Source of the DNA: Adiantum capillus-veneris
Lineage: Eukaryota > Streptophyta > Polypodiopsida > Polypodiales > Pteridaceae
Direction of reading: 5' to 3'
Assembly: GCA_014529385.2 (NCBI GenBank)
Contig: CM043966.1
Coordinates: forward strand, 100,120,587 to 100,184,586
Length of the DNA: 64,000 nt
Position numbers and translations under genes: made by a program. Of this stretch, positions 42,707-52,064 are shown in pieces. The notes beneath the pieces are model-generated. The model saw only the letters and a program-made list of their open reading frames with translations. It was not told where the DNA came from and made no database searches. How positions within the stretch are numbered: the first letter of the stretch is position 1; the number at the start of each line of letters is the position of its first letter.

Positions 42707-43030
42707 ATTAGGAGAAATATGAACCCCAAAGGGGCCCTTTAAAGTCAAAGATGCTTTTGGAATATACTCTCTAAACCAATGAGAATGGGGGTGTGGCCAC
42801 GGTCCCACCAAAATTTTCATTTTTCAAATGGCCATAACTTGAACAATTTAAATCCAAATTTGTCGGACAATAGTTCATTTGGATTGTATTGCCGAGCTCT
42901 TTCCATAGATATATAGTTTTGAGGTACGTAGATATGGGCTATCCATTCCCCCCTTTTTATGTCATGTTGTTGACTAAAATTTGATTGGTTGCTCTTACAA
43001 GGCCCTCTTGGGGTTCATATTTTTCCTAAT
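42707..43030. mobile_element. MITE in Gypsy-B gag
   Basis: The terminal inverted repeats begin ATTAGGAGAAATATGAACCC on the left and the reverse complement of ATTAGGAAAAATATGAACCC on the right, and similarity extends about 38 bp inwards. It is 324 bp, without coding capacity, and separates two parts of gag. The target duplication is unclear. A remnant of the same family lies at 51716-51752. Confidence 0.85.
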
Positions 43031-43113
43031 GCTCTCTCCTTCTTGCTTGCCTTACCAATTCTCATCTTCCACCTGGACTGGTTACTCTCATCAGTACCAG
43101 TGTCAGAATCTGA

Positions 43114-43407
43114 TTATGTCACCCTATCTTTGTGGTAATTGTGCTTCTTTCTTGTTGACCCATATCTCCTTGATCTTTTGCTTGCATCAATAAAGTCTTC
43201 CTCATCTCTCCTGCCTTTTTCCAATCTGTGAGCTCTCCTCTGAGCTCTCTCTGCTGCTCTCCTCCTTGAGGACCTTGCAAATGCATTTGAAATAGCAGCT
43301 TCTTTGTCCGTGCGTCCTGAATCCAAATCTGTCTCTTCATTTTGATATTGTTGCTCCCTCTCTGTCTTTGTCCCTTCATTACCTTTGTTGCCTCGTTTTG
43401 ATGCCAT
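43114..43407 (-). pseudogene. Gypsy-B gag N-terminus
   Basis: A minus-strand ATG at 43407 starts MASKRGNKGNEG, followed by 97 codons very rich in Arg, Glu and Lys (SSRRRAAERAQRRAHRLEKG). It is taken as the start of gag because the gag core follows in the same direction beyond the MITE. No homology beyond composition can be claimed. Confidence 0.6.
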
Positions 43408-43410
43408 AAC

Positions 43411-44534
43411 TCTTATTTCAACTATGGAGATGTTGTTATGTCTTAGCTTAAGCCATCGTGATTGCCAAAATGGAATAACTTAGGCTACTTTCAAAAAGTT
43501 AGGATTAACGTTATTGACAAACAGCGTTGCAACCAGTAGTGTTAATGTAGAATCATTAACAGTAGAACAGACAAATGACAATGGAATTATAGTACTAGTA
43601 ATGATCACCACAGTGACAATAGACAGTAGTTAATCAGTAGTCAATAGATAATGGGCAAAACTTGGTATTGCGTTAACAATAGACTTAATGGTACAACTAG
43701 AGATTACCATTATGTAATGGGTTTGTACAAGGTTCATCAGTACCATAGGTATGATAAGAAAGAGAACACTGCTCAAAGTATTACAAAAGGTTACAAAGGT
43801 TACAAGGCTTAAACTAGGATAAAACTAATGTGTAGCATGTAGACAATCAGTCTGTACAAAAGTAGTGGGTCCCATTTTATAGGCCTTTACTGGGTTCTGA
43901 CTGGCCCGATTGTGCACTGTTACTGCCATGCCTGGCACGCTGTTACCGCCGCTTTGTAAGAGGTTGCTCCCACTGCTGGTACTGTGTACTGCCCTTACAA
44001 GAGCACTCATTGGATCTGTGTCAAAGAGAAAGAAAGAGAGAAGAGAATCCTTAGTGATTTTATTGAATGCAATTTTTTCTATACATCATCTCTCTAGGTA
44101 CAATCAACTATCTTGCATCTCATCAATGGTGTTTTGGGAGATAATGGCCAGAAGGATATGCCTCTTGTGAGAAAGATAAGAAAATTTTGACTTGTTCTCA
44201 TTTATTTCCATCGTTTTCCATGAATTATCTCCATATGACTTGAAGCAATGTTCTAAGATGCATTAACCTAGGGACATATACCAAAAGAATTGATTGAAAA
44301 ATCTTTGGATTTGTTTCGTTGCACGTTAAACAGTTTTGTAATGAGCCACAAACTTGGCTAGAGCCCCCAAAAATAGCTCGTCAAGGTTCTAGTAAATAAG
44401 CCATAACTTTTGAATTGTACACTTCAGTCTTAATTTAGAAGTTATCTTTTTGGCCGGCCAAAGCCTTTGTAAAAGACCTAAGTATAAAGGTAAATTTTTT
44501 AATGTGATATACCCCTTAAGAGTGATGCCAAGCC
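43411..44534. other. Region between Gypsy-B and Gypsy-C
   Basis: No gene. On the minus strand CCTATAAAATGGGACCC near 43872-43888 is a good TATA box, and the position suggests that the 5' LTR of Gypsy-B lies here, but no matching copy was found on the far side, so its limits are unknown. Confidence 0.4.
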
Positions 44535-44574
44535 TAGCAGACAACGTCCTTATGCTTACAACAATACTTTTGCC

Positions 44575-45495
44575 AAGAAATCAAGGAGAAGATAGACAAA
44601 CTAAAGGAAGCAGAGTTTATCTATAGAATTGAGAATATTGAACGGGTCTCACCTATTGTGGTGGCACCTAAGAAAAACGGTAAACTTAGAGTATGTGTTA
44701 ATCTCAAGAAGGTAAATGCTGCTACCATTTGAGACAGTTATATTCCCCGCCCATCATGTAATAGAGAGAGTGGCAGGCAGAGAAGCTTACAGCTTCTTAG
44801 ATGGATTTTTGGGCTACAATCAGTTGGCCATTAAGCTAGAGGACCAACACAAGACAGCATTTGTTACGGAATGGGGCATATTTTCATATAAAGTTATGCC
44901 TTTTGGCTTAACCAATGCACCAGCTACATTTCAAAGGTTAATGAGTCATGCTTTCAAAGAATATCTAAGACAATTCTTAAAAATTTACATGGATGACATG
45001 TGCGTACACTCACTCATTAGGTTGGAGCATATGGAACACTTGAAAAAGGTGTTTGAAAAGTGCACATTGTATCGGATCTGTTTAAATCCAGAGAAATGTG
45101 TCTTCATGGTAAGGCAAGGGAAAATATTGGGACATATTATGTCCAAAAATGGTATCTCAACATATATGGAGAAAATCCTTGTGATTGTTAAATTACCTAG
45201 ACCATTAAGGATAAAGGAGGTACAAGCCTTTATGCGCCATTCTGGATCATATTATCGGAAATTTATCTACATGTATGCTATAATTGCAAAACTAGTTTAT
45301 GCTTTGATCACAAAATTTGAGTGGACAAAAGAATGCAAAGAATCTTTTCAAATTTTGAAGCAACGGTTAATATATGTTCCAATTTTAAAAGCTCTGGATT
45401 GGGATAAAATATTCCATATCCAAATTGATGCTTCAGTGTATACGATAGGTTGCACACTCGCACAACTTGGAGAAAATATCATGGATTTCCCATAA
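44575..45495 (+). pseudogene. Gypsy-C reverse transcriptase and start of RNase H
   Basis: One frame begins KEKIDKLKEAEFIYRIEN and carries VAPKKNGKLRVCVNLKKVN; after a stop and frameshift near 44730 another continues for 259 codons with FLDGFLGYNQLAI, VMPFGLTNAPATFQRLM and the catalytic box YMDDMCVHS (near 44990). The connection and first RNase H motif (FHIQIDASVYTIGCTLAQ) follow. The frame ends just before the microsatellite. Confidence 0.9.
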
Positions 45496-45538
45496 GTTAC
45501 TCCAATCGACAATTAAATGGTGCTGAGAAGAATTACAC

Positions 45539-45542
<4 letters not shown>

Positions 45543-45603
<61 letters not shown>
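45543..45603 (+). repeat. (GA)n microsatellite inside RNase H of Gypsy-C
   Basis: About 30 uninterrupted GA units replace the RNase H motif that usually lies between the first aspartate and DHQSL. Confidence 0.97.
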
Positions 45604-45606
<3 letters not shown>

Positions 45607-46063
45607 TTGGGGAATGATCTATGCCGTTAAAAAGTTTAGATATTACCTACTTTCCAACAAGTGTTGATCATCAATCACTGTTGTATTTAGTGAACAAACC
45701 TTGCAGTACAGGGAGAATTGTAAGATGGTTCATTATAATTCTTGATTTTGATTTCATTGTGGTAGTTAAAAAAGGAACTACACACCAAAGTCTGACGATC
45801 TATCACAAATGATGCATGGGGAAGCTCCAGTGGGAGTTGATGATGACTTGCCAGATGCTTATTTGTTTAACATAGACATGGTTCCAAGATGGAGTGAGAA
45901 TGTAATTCCCCTCTGGATGATTGGATCATTGTATATGACACCGCAACCATCAAATATCGCAGCTACCAAGACGCTGATGATGTTAGTTAAAAGGCTATAC
46001 AAACAAGGGTCAGATCAAATTCTAAGGCTTTGCATTGAACCGAGTGAATGGGACTGTATTTGA
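45604..46063 (+). pseudogene. Gypsy-C RNase H, C-terminal part and linker
   Basis: VDHQSLLYLVNKPCSTGRIV and the following hydrophobic strand are the middle of a gypsy RNase H; a frameshift near 45790-45810 leads into an acidic linker (MMHGEAPVGVDDDLPDAYLF). Confidence 0.8.
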
Positions 46064-46249
46064 AACAATCTCATGTGCAAACCACAGGAATTCACAATGG
46101 ACATGCACAAACATATCAAAGACTGATGAGAATGCGTGGCCAAAAATGCAGCACTGTGTAAATAATTACATCAAGTCATGTGTTATTTGCAAAAATGAGA
46201 TGTCAATAGAACACACAACTCTATTCAAGATTTCATTAGCACCTAAGTG

Positions 46250-47167
46250 GAGTAAATACATTGTAGATTATCTCACTAAAGGAACGTTGCTTGAGGAATG
46301 AGCAAATCAAGGATCAAAACAATCGGCAAAGAAGCGGAAAACTATGTATTGATTGAAGATAATCTTTACAAAAGAGGGAAAGATGACCAATTGAGAATGT
46401 GCGCTAATTAGGAAGAGTACGTCCCCATCTTAGAATAATCACGTTTTGGACAAGCTGGCGAACACTTTTTAGTAGATAAAACTGCCAAGGCAATTTTTAT
46501 TGCAGGCATCTAGTGGCCAACGTTGTTCATGGACGCGAAAGAGTATGTAAAAAGAATATGCGATGACTATGAAAGAACTAAAACTCCTAGAGGGCGTGAT
46601 GACATGCCACTGAGACCAATGATGGGGACAAGAGCATTCATGAAATGGGGAATAGATTTTGTGGGACCAATTGCACCTCCTGCATATTGAACACATGCGC
46701 AGTACATACTTCTAGCAACGGATTATCTTACCAAATGGGTTGAAGCTGAAGCTACAGTTAAAAATGATGCAAAAACAATAGCGCAAATTTTGTATGAGAA
46801 TATTTCACCAAATACGAGTTATCGATTGAAATTGTGAGCGACCGGGGAACTCATTTCATTAATGAGGTCATTGAATTTTTATTGGATGAATTCATGGTAA
46901 TTCATAAAAAGTCAGCTCCCTATCACCCACAAGCTAACGGGCGAGCTGAAAGCACGAATAAGATTCTGGTGACAATTCTCACAGAAATTGTTAGTGATTG
47001 AGAGCGGATTGGGATCAAAAGGTACATTCAGCTTTATGGGCATATCGAGTAGCTTTTAAAACATCTAATGGGACGACGCCGTTCAGTATGGTGTATGGAA
47101 TTGAATTGATTTTACCACTTGAGTTTCTTTTTTTTTACCCTACGTGTAACTAAGGAGCTAGAATGAA
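46250..47167 (+). pseudogene. Gypsy-C integrase
   Basis: The pre-integrase part includes WSKYIVDYLTKGTL, then YVLIEDNLYKRGK and the zinc-binding region ending ICDDYERTKTP, where a cysteine of the usual CxxC is Asp-Tyr-like. The core has MKWGIDFVGPIAPP, LATDYLTKWVEAEA, IVSDRGTHFINE and ANGRAESTNKIL, so the acidic triad is intact. AYRVAFKTSNGTTPFSMVYG is the C-terminal conserved block. At least five stops are present. The frame reaches the MITE at 47168. Confidence 0.88.
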
Positions 47168-47387
47168 CCCCGGGGCGGTCACTTTTTAGAATGTGTATGC
47201 TATCACGTGAGTTAACCGGAGAGGGTTATTAAAAGATCAAAATATATCAAAATGTATACATACAGAGGGGTGTGGGGATTTTTTAAATAGGCACATAGTG
47301 TAAATATAGTATGTATATTGAGGTATTATTAATAACCTCTTGAACACACGTGATATAGGAATCTTTTGATAAGTGACCACCCCGGGG
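47168..47387. mobile_element. MITE in Gypsy-C with GC-rich ends
   Basis: The 17-bp ends CCCCGGGGCGGTCACTT and (reverse complement of the right end) CCCCGGGGTGGTCACTT match at 16 positions. The flanking AATGAA (47162-47167 and 47388-47393) is a 6-bp target duplication. The inside is also partly self-complementary (ATCACGTG near both ends). The 220-bp length and lack of coding fit a MITE, but a 6-bp duplication is not typical of common plant superfamilies. Confidence 0.85.
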
Positions 47388-47560
47388 AATGAACAGATCA
47401 TGAGTTATCTGACCAAATACATATCCTTGAAAAACTGGAAGAGACAAGACTGAAAGCAGTAGCGTCAATCATTAGAAAAATTTTGGACCCTTCAGAGGCC
47501 CTTTTGATTAAGGGAAGCTTAAGAATGGACCAATGGGAAGAAGGTAGTGATATCTAGCCA
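47388..47560 (+). pseudogene. Gypsy-C integrase C-terminal tail
   Basis: Beyond the MITE the element continues with DHELSDQIHILEKLEETRLK, the usual charged helix after the integrase core, showing that the MITE went into an existing gypsy copy. Confidence 0.75.
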
Positions 47561-47877
47561 CCCCTAGAAAAAAGTAAGGGGGACCCTCTATGTCCCCCTA
47601 TTTAAAATCTTGTCCCTAGAGAGAAAGGGCGGGACCTAAACTTGAGCAGAGATGCAGTTGGACCCCCAAAAGAAAATCCGTGGGTCAAAATACCCCGAAA
47701 ATAGAATTATTTTTTTTAAGTCTCAAAAGTGACCCTTTTCTCTCAAAAACTCCCCCCCAACCTACTCTAACATCAAAAATACTTTTTTTCCCTCCCAAAT
47801 TCCTATTTCTCTCATCATTGCACCATACCACACACTCCCACTTACTTCTCATTTCTAGAGAACCAAAAGCTATCACC

Positions 47878-49081
47878 ATGTCCACTTCCACCACACGTAG
47901 ACGACCAATTACGGATGTAGAGGATGTTCAAGATTCAAGTTTCAAACTTAAACATCGCAAGTTGTGTGTCCATACTTTTCTCAAAGCATACACCATTTTG
48001 CTAGTTGATCTATACTAAGGATAAAGGGGGAGGGAATTCCAGTTCCCCCCCCTGCCACGCGTCAGAACCTCCTTTAAGCGGTGGGTGTGGCCTGCAGCTC
48101 CGGGTGTGTCCTATGTTGGTCCCAAGGAACAACTTGTGGACATGCCTCCAGAGCACGCCACCTCTGAAGCTAACCCTAAAGTTGAGATTTCTCAATTTTC
48201 ATATGTGGTGGTGGATGGCCCGATGAGTTTATTTTCTTGCACAACCTTGAGAAGGCAACCAAGCTTAGAATGGATGATTGTTTGAGCTTGCTCAAGGTTC
48301 GTGGTGAGTTTCCATTGGATACGATGTCCTGTCAGGTTGAAGAGATGACCCTGCCGCTTGGTGATACCGTCTTTGAGACGGTGGCAATCACAAATATTGA
48401 AGTGCACCAAGCTGCACAAGCAAACGTGTCGAAAGAGGAATTTCAAGTGATACAGGAGGAACTTGTGGCCAATCAATCAGACCCCTTTGCCTAATGACAT
48501 GGTCGGTCCATCCACGATACTTGATGAAAGGAGGTCCTCCATCGACTTAAAGGTGCAAGGTGAAGGGGAGGAGAAGGACACAAGGCAAGAGGTAATGGCT
48601 ACCACTTTTAAAAGGTGTAATTACAGCTGTATGGATTTTGACTATGAATTGTTGCTTGTGTACGATGTTTTGGACATGGATGAATTTTCAGTGCGCTTTG
48701 CAGGTAAAAGAAACACATTCGGTGTGGATGTGGCAGTTGCGCACTACCTCGGCAAGCTTCCACCAGAGGAGGTGTGTTTTGTGCATAAGGACTTCACCCC
48801 CAACAGCCACTTCCTGTTTCTTGCTTTGAAAGCAATGTCAAAGCAGCTTTGTTTAAGCACAACAGCCAAGACAACTCACATGATCGTGCTTGTAAAGAAA
48901 AATTTTGCTATGTGAGCCTTTTCTTTTGGGTTCACAGGGAGAGTGATTGCACATGTTGCAATCCATCAATCCCTTGGATCACAGAACCTTGAGGACATGA
49001 CCCAATCGCTTCTACTGAAGGAGGTGCCAGAGAGCAGGAAGACCCTTGTAAAAAGAATTTTAAAATCCACAAAGCGACATT
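47878..49081 (+). pseudogene. Unrecognised broken gene
   Basis: A likely start, ATG at 47878, gives MSTSTTRRRPITDVED and is preceded by a 5'UTR-like pyrimidine/adenine-rich stretch. Later parts lie in different frames: 48085-48232 (ISQFSYVVVDGP), 48225-48494 (LRMDDCLSLLKVRGEFPLD) and the longest, 48463-48915 (150 codons, with DYELLLVYDVLDMDEFSVRF and LGKLPPEEVCFVHKDF). A final piece runs to 49081 (SRKTLVKRILKSTKRH). I do not recognise the family. The frames could be exons, but no convincing splice sites join them, so at least two frameshifts are more likely. Confidence 0.45.
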
Positions 49082-49350
49082 AGAAGATTGCTATTTTGTA
49101 AACACTTATGATATAAACAAGTTTTGGATGTACATTTTTGACTTGAAACTTGTCCACATGTGGTTTTTATGTACAATTGATGCTGCTCAATCTGTAGTTT
49201 CAGTTTTTTTATTCTTTCAAGTACTTCAAGGCTAAATACACGCTCTCTGTCTTGTGTACGACTGTGAAATTTCCTTAAGTAATTCAAGGTTGATAACATT
49301 GTTTTTCTTATGTGTACATCACTTGAATGCTTGTGAAACATACCTAAATG

Positions 49351-49472
49351 AGCTTATAAGCCCTCTAGGAGGCTGGCCGCAAGGGAGCGCAAATGAGCAA
49401 GACAGGGGTCCTTGTCCAGGCATTTTGCACGTCCTTGCGGCCAGTCTCCCAAAGGGCTTTTAAGCACTTCTT
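49351..49472. other. Long imperfect hairpin
   Basis: About 45-base arms (AAGCCCTCTAGGAGGCTGGC with CGCAAGG on the left) pair with the inverted right arm at roughly 80%, around a loop of about 25 bases that can itself fold (GACAGGGGTCCTTGTC). This could be a small foldback MITE or a hairpin RNA precursor. Confidence 0.6.
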
Positions 49473-50109
49473 TGCTTGTTTGAGGCTTAGAAAATCATGC
49501 ACAAAGTGAATTTAAACATGGAATATATACTATAGACTTGTGGCACTCGTATGGGCCTAAGCATTTAGCAACGTGACTCAATTGAGCCTAAACATTTATA
49601 TTTATTGTAGTACAACCTTATACTACACCGCATGTGAACCAATGCCACAATACATAACGGTTGCAACTTTTATACTACACCGTGTATATTCAATACTGGT
49701 CATTCGACAGCTAGCAAGTCAACACCACAGTACTAAATTTGACAATCCACATGGTATAAGTTACATAATTAAAGCAACACCTAAAGAACAAATTATGACA
49801 AAAAACAAGTACTCCTCCATGACACCATTTAACTTCTCCACTAACCTAAAAGGTCACTAACCATGACTTCAACAAAACAATTCAACTGCATTTAGTGACT
49901 TTAATGGATGTTAAAACAATTTATCAACCTGAAACAACACGTTTTAAACAACTAGACCATACAAGATGTTAAAAAATATATAATATTGCTTCAAGTACAG
50001 CATTGTCAGCTTTCAAAATGATTACAAGGGATACACCAGCAGGCCAGCTATACAAAATTAATCATACAATGAAGGAAAACCACCTCAGATCAGAAGCTAT
50101 TCTAAAGGC
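49473..50109. other. Non-coding stretch
   Basis: AT-rich, without a supported gene; it would be the 3' side of the H3-like gene. Confidence 0.6.
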
Positions 50110-50958
50110 TCACTCACTACGTAGATGACGAGCCAACATCATATCTTTGTTCATGATGGTGACCCTCTTGGCATGGATAGCACAAAGGTTGGCATCTTCA
50201 AAAAGTGAAACAATGTACACCTTGACAACCTCTTGGATAGCTTCCAATGCCATTGCTTGCATTCGATAATCCGTTTTGTAGCTTTGCAAAACTTCTCTAC
50301 ATGTTCTTGCAAAAGGGGCTTTTTGAATGAGTAGCTTGGTGCTTTGTGATAATGTCAAATCTCTGCAAAGGCTTTGCTCTTCTTCCGAATCGTCTGAGTT
50401 CGACGCACATGTGGAGCATCCCTTCAAGGAGCAGTTTTCTTGCGGTGCTTGTAAAAACCTATAGCAACCTTGCGTCGCTTATGCTGCAGGGGCTCCTCTT
50501 CCACATATGTGGCTTCTTGTTGCTCCTCATCTACTTCTAGGGCTTCTTCTTGCTCCTGCTCCCCCACTGCATGTTCTGCATCATCTTGTTGTGCTTGGTG
50601 TAGCTCGGCCATGCGTGGAATTGATTTTCCACCCACTGTAGGGTGCTCCTCAAAACATGGGATAAAGTCTCCTTCCCATGGGGCACATTTAGTGGCGTAG
50701 AAGGTCTCTCTCTTGAGACTAATCGAACACCGTGTCATTGTTGTCACTAGAGTGTGTCTCCTTGCTCTTAGAGACATGCTCTTGTGGCATCGTAGGCAGT
50801 GTTTTCCCCACTTTTTGATGACCTCTCCTTGCACTTCTTGTTGGCGCTCGTTCATGCCCTCTTGGCGGTGGCTTAACTCCCCCTCGAACAGTTGTGCTTG
50901 TTGATCCTCCTCTTCCGGCCGGGTAGGTTTTCTTTGCAATGTTTTTGGTGTGTGCCAT
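50110..50958 (-). pseudogene. Divergent histone H3-like gene with long N-terminal tail
   Basis: The minus-strand ATG at 50958 gives MAHTKNIAKKTYPAGRGG, like the H3 start MARTKQTARK with Lys4 kept. The C-terminal frame (50427-50110) is a full histone fold: [20 protein letters not shown], then [18 protein letters not shown], then [20 protein letters not shown] and LARHLRSE before TGA. Loop 1 ([12 protein letters not shown]) has the canonical H3 length, not the longer loop of centromeric H3. Between them lies a long region rich in Glu and Gln ([20 protein letters not shown]), mostly in a third frame, so two frameshifts or unseen introns separate the parts. A TATA box stands 45 bases upstream. 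It may be a pseudogene or a recently broken variant. Confidence 0.75.
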
Positions 50959-51002
50959 TGCTCTCTCTTGAAACTAAACTCACAAAATGAGCTTACAGCC
51001 CT

Positions 51003-51010
51003 TATTTATA
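51003..51010 (-). promoter_or_regulatory. TATA box of the minus-strand H3-like gene
   Basis: TATAAATA on the minus strand, 45 bases before the ATG at 50958. The same octamer stands before the two other H3-like starts. Confidence 0.6.
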
Positions 51011-51322
51011 AACCACTTAAAAATAAGGGCCACTTCACACGCAATAAACTTAAAATAGTGAGTTTTTACCAAATCGTTAGGAAATTGTTGCACTTGGCAC
51101 CATACTCAACTGCGACAAAGCCTTGATGCTTGCCAGGCTTGCGAACTATGCTACCGCTTTGACCGTATTACGTGAGCTTGCAGAGTGAGACAAGGGTCAA
51201 AGTGGATTCTGTGCGAGTCACTACACGTGAACGCAGGGTCCAACTCTTAGCAATATGTTCATTTAAAAAATAATAGTTTTTTTCCAAATTAGTGTGAACA
51301 GGGTCCTTTTTAAATGGGCCCT

Positions 51323-51330
51323 TATAAATA
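51323..51330 (+). promoter_or_regulatory. TATA box of the plus-strand H3-like start
   Basis: TATAAATA, 59 bases before the ATG at 51389, in the phrase GGGCCCTTATAAATA that has a close counterpart near 59050. Confidence 0.6.
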
Positions 51331-51388
51331 TTGCATGCTCTCATAAACCACTCATTTCTTAAGAACAGGTGAGCTCTTACCATACCAA

Positions 51389-51499
51389 ATGGCGCACACC
51401 AAACAAACCGCAAAAGAGCATCTGCCTGCCAACATGGGTTTATCATTGTGGTGCTTGGAAATGCTTCATCCGTCGATACTTATTCTCCCAAATCATTAA
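51389..51499 (+). pseudogene. Truncated histone H3-like N-terminus (copy 2)
   Basis: The ATG at 51389 gives MAHTKQTAKEHLPANMG; the first nine residues differ from the H3 tail MARTKQTAR at only two positions. After about residue 17 the frame loses all H3 character and ends at TAA 51497-51499. It is head to head with the gene at 50958, with 430 bp between the two ATGs. The upstream 150 bases resemble those before copy 3, so the duplicated unit included the promoter. Confidence 0.65.
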
Positions 51500-51715
51500 A
51501 ATGTTCTGGATGACCCACGTTTTTGTTGATGTGGTCACACCCCTATGCTTCCTTCACTTTAAAAAAGCTAGAGAGAGAAAGTAACCCCTTAGGTCCACAT
51601 CCTACATTTGTCTTCAAAAAAAAGCTAAAAAAGCCTACTCAAAACTACCTTCTTCAATGCCCTTGCCCCCTTAACCCCACACAACATTAGCCTTAATCCC
51701 TAGAAATTAGGATTC

Positions 51716-51752
51716 CTTACAAGGCCCATGCAAGGTCCATATTTCTCCTAAT
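51716..51752. mobile_element. Remnant of the MITE family seen at 42707
   Basis: The stretch begins ATTAGGA and ends CATATTTCTCCTAAT, with CTTACAAGGCCC inside, matching the right end of the MITE in Gypsy-B. Most of the element is missing. Confidence 0.55.
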
Positions 51753-51876
51753 GATGGGATTTTTGGTGGCCTCAAATGTGGAAGCTTGTCAAAGCATATA
51801 TACACACATGTGACAATTGCAATAGGGCCAAGTCACCACGGCATCGCCCACATTGATTACTTTAGCACTTGCCTGT

Positions 51877-52051
51877 TATAAGAAACTAGGCAACTAGGCT
51901 CTAATAGATCCTCCTCCCAACCTCCCTTTATAGGGTGGGCTCCTAGCCCCTTGCCCTAGACGGATCCCATATCCACACTGCCTAGCCTGGCCCATGGCCG
52001 TAGTCCTTGTGCCTAGCCTAGTTCTTAGGGTACAGGACCCGTGTCCTGACA
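51877..52051 (-). repeat. 3' LTR of the 175-bp-LTR element
   Basis: Left copy in window coordinates. CCCTATAAAGGG near 51929 (readable on the minus strand as a TATA box) is kept in both copies. Confidence 0.93.
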
Positions 52052-52054
52052 TTA

Positions 52055-52064
52055 CTTCCCCCTT
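52055..52064 (-). other. Polypurine tract of the 175-bp-LTR element
   Basis: On the minus strand AAGGGGGAAG lies a few bases before the LTR start TGTCAGG. Confidence 0.75.

Larger units (their letters stand above)
32374..43407 (-). mobile_element. Ty3/gypsy retrotransposon (Gypsy-B), interrupted by Copia-B
   Basis: On the minus strand the order gag, knuckle, protease, RT, RNase H, integrase is that of Ty3/gypsy. It is split into 41187-43407 (gag to protease active site) and 32374-36006 (rest of protease to integrase) by Copia-B. A MITE (42707-43030) sits in gag. Many stops and frameshifts are present. No LTR pair could be identified on either side, so the limits given are those of the coding region. 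Confidence 0.9.
44535..47560 (+). mobile_element. Ty3/gypsy retrotransposon remnant (Gypsy-C), pol only
   Basis: RT, RNase H and integrase follow in Ty3/gypsy order on the plus strand. Gag, protease and LTRs are not seen. A (GA)n microsatellite interrupts RNase H and a MITE interrupts the integrase tail. It is not the same element as Gypsy-B: orientation and sequence differ. Confidence 0.88.

Noticed and set aside
31287-44020. LTR pair for Gypsy-B
   Set aside because: Comparing the sequence beyond both ends by eye gave no shared stretch; only a TATA box on one side and a possible polypurine tract on the other.
44716-47560. Gypsy-C as the missing half of Gypsy-B
   Set aside because: It repeats the same pol domains with different sequence and opposite orientation, so it is a separate element.
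50110-50427. Calling the H3-like gene a centromeric histone (CENH3)
   Set aside because: Loop 1 has the canonical H3 length without the insertion usual in CENH3, and the closing [16 protein letters not shown] is shared by all H3 types.
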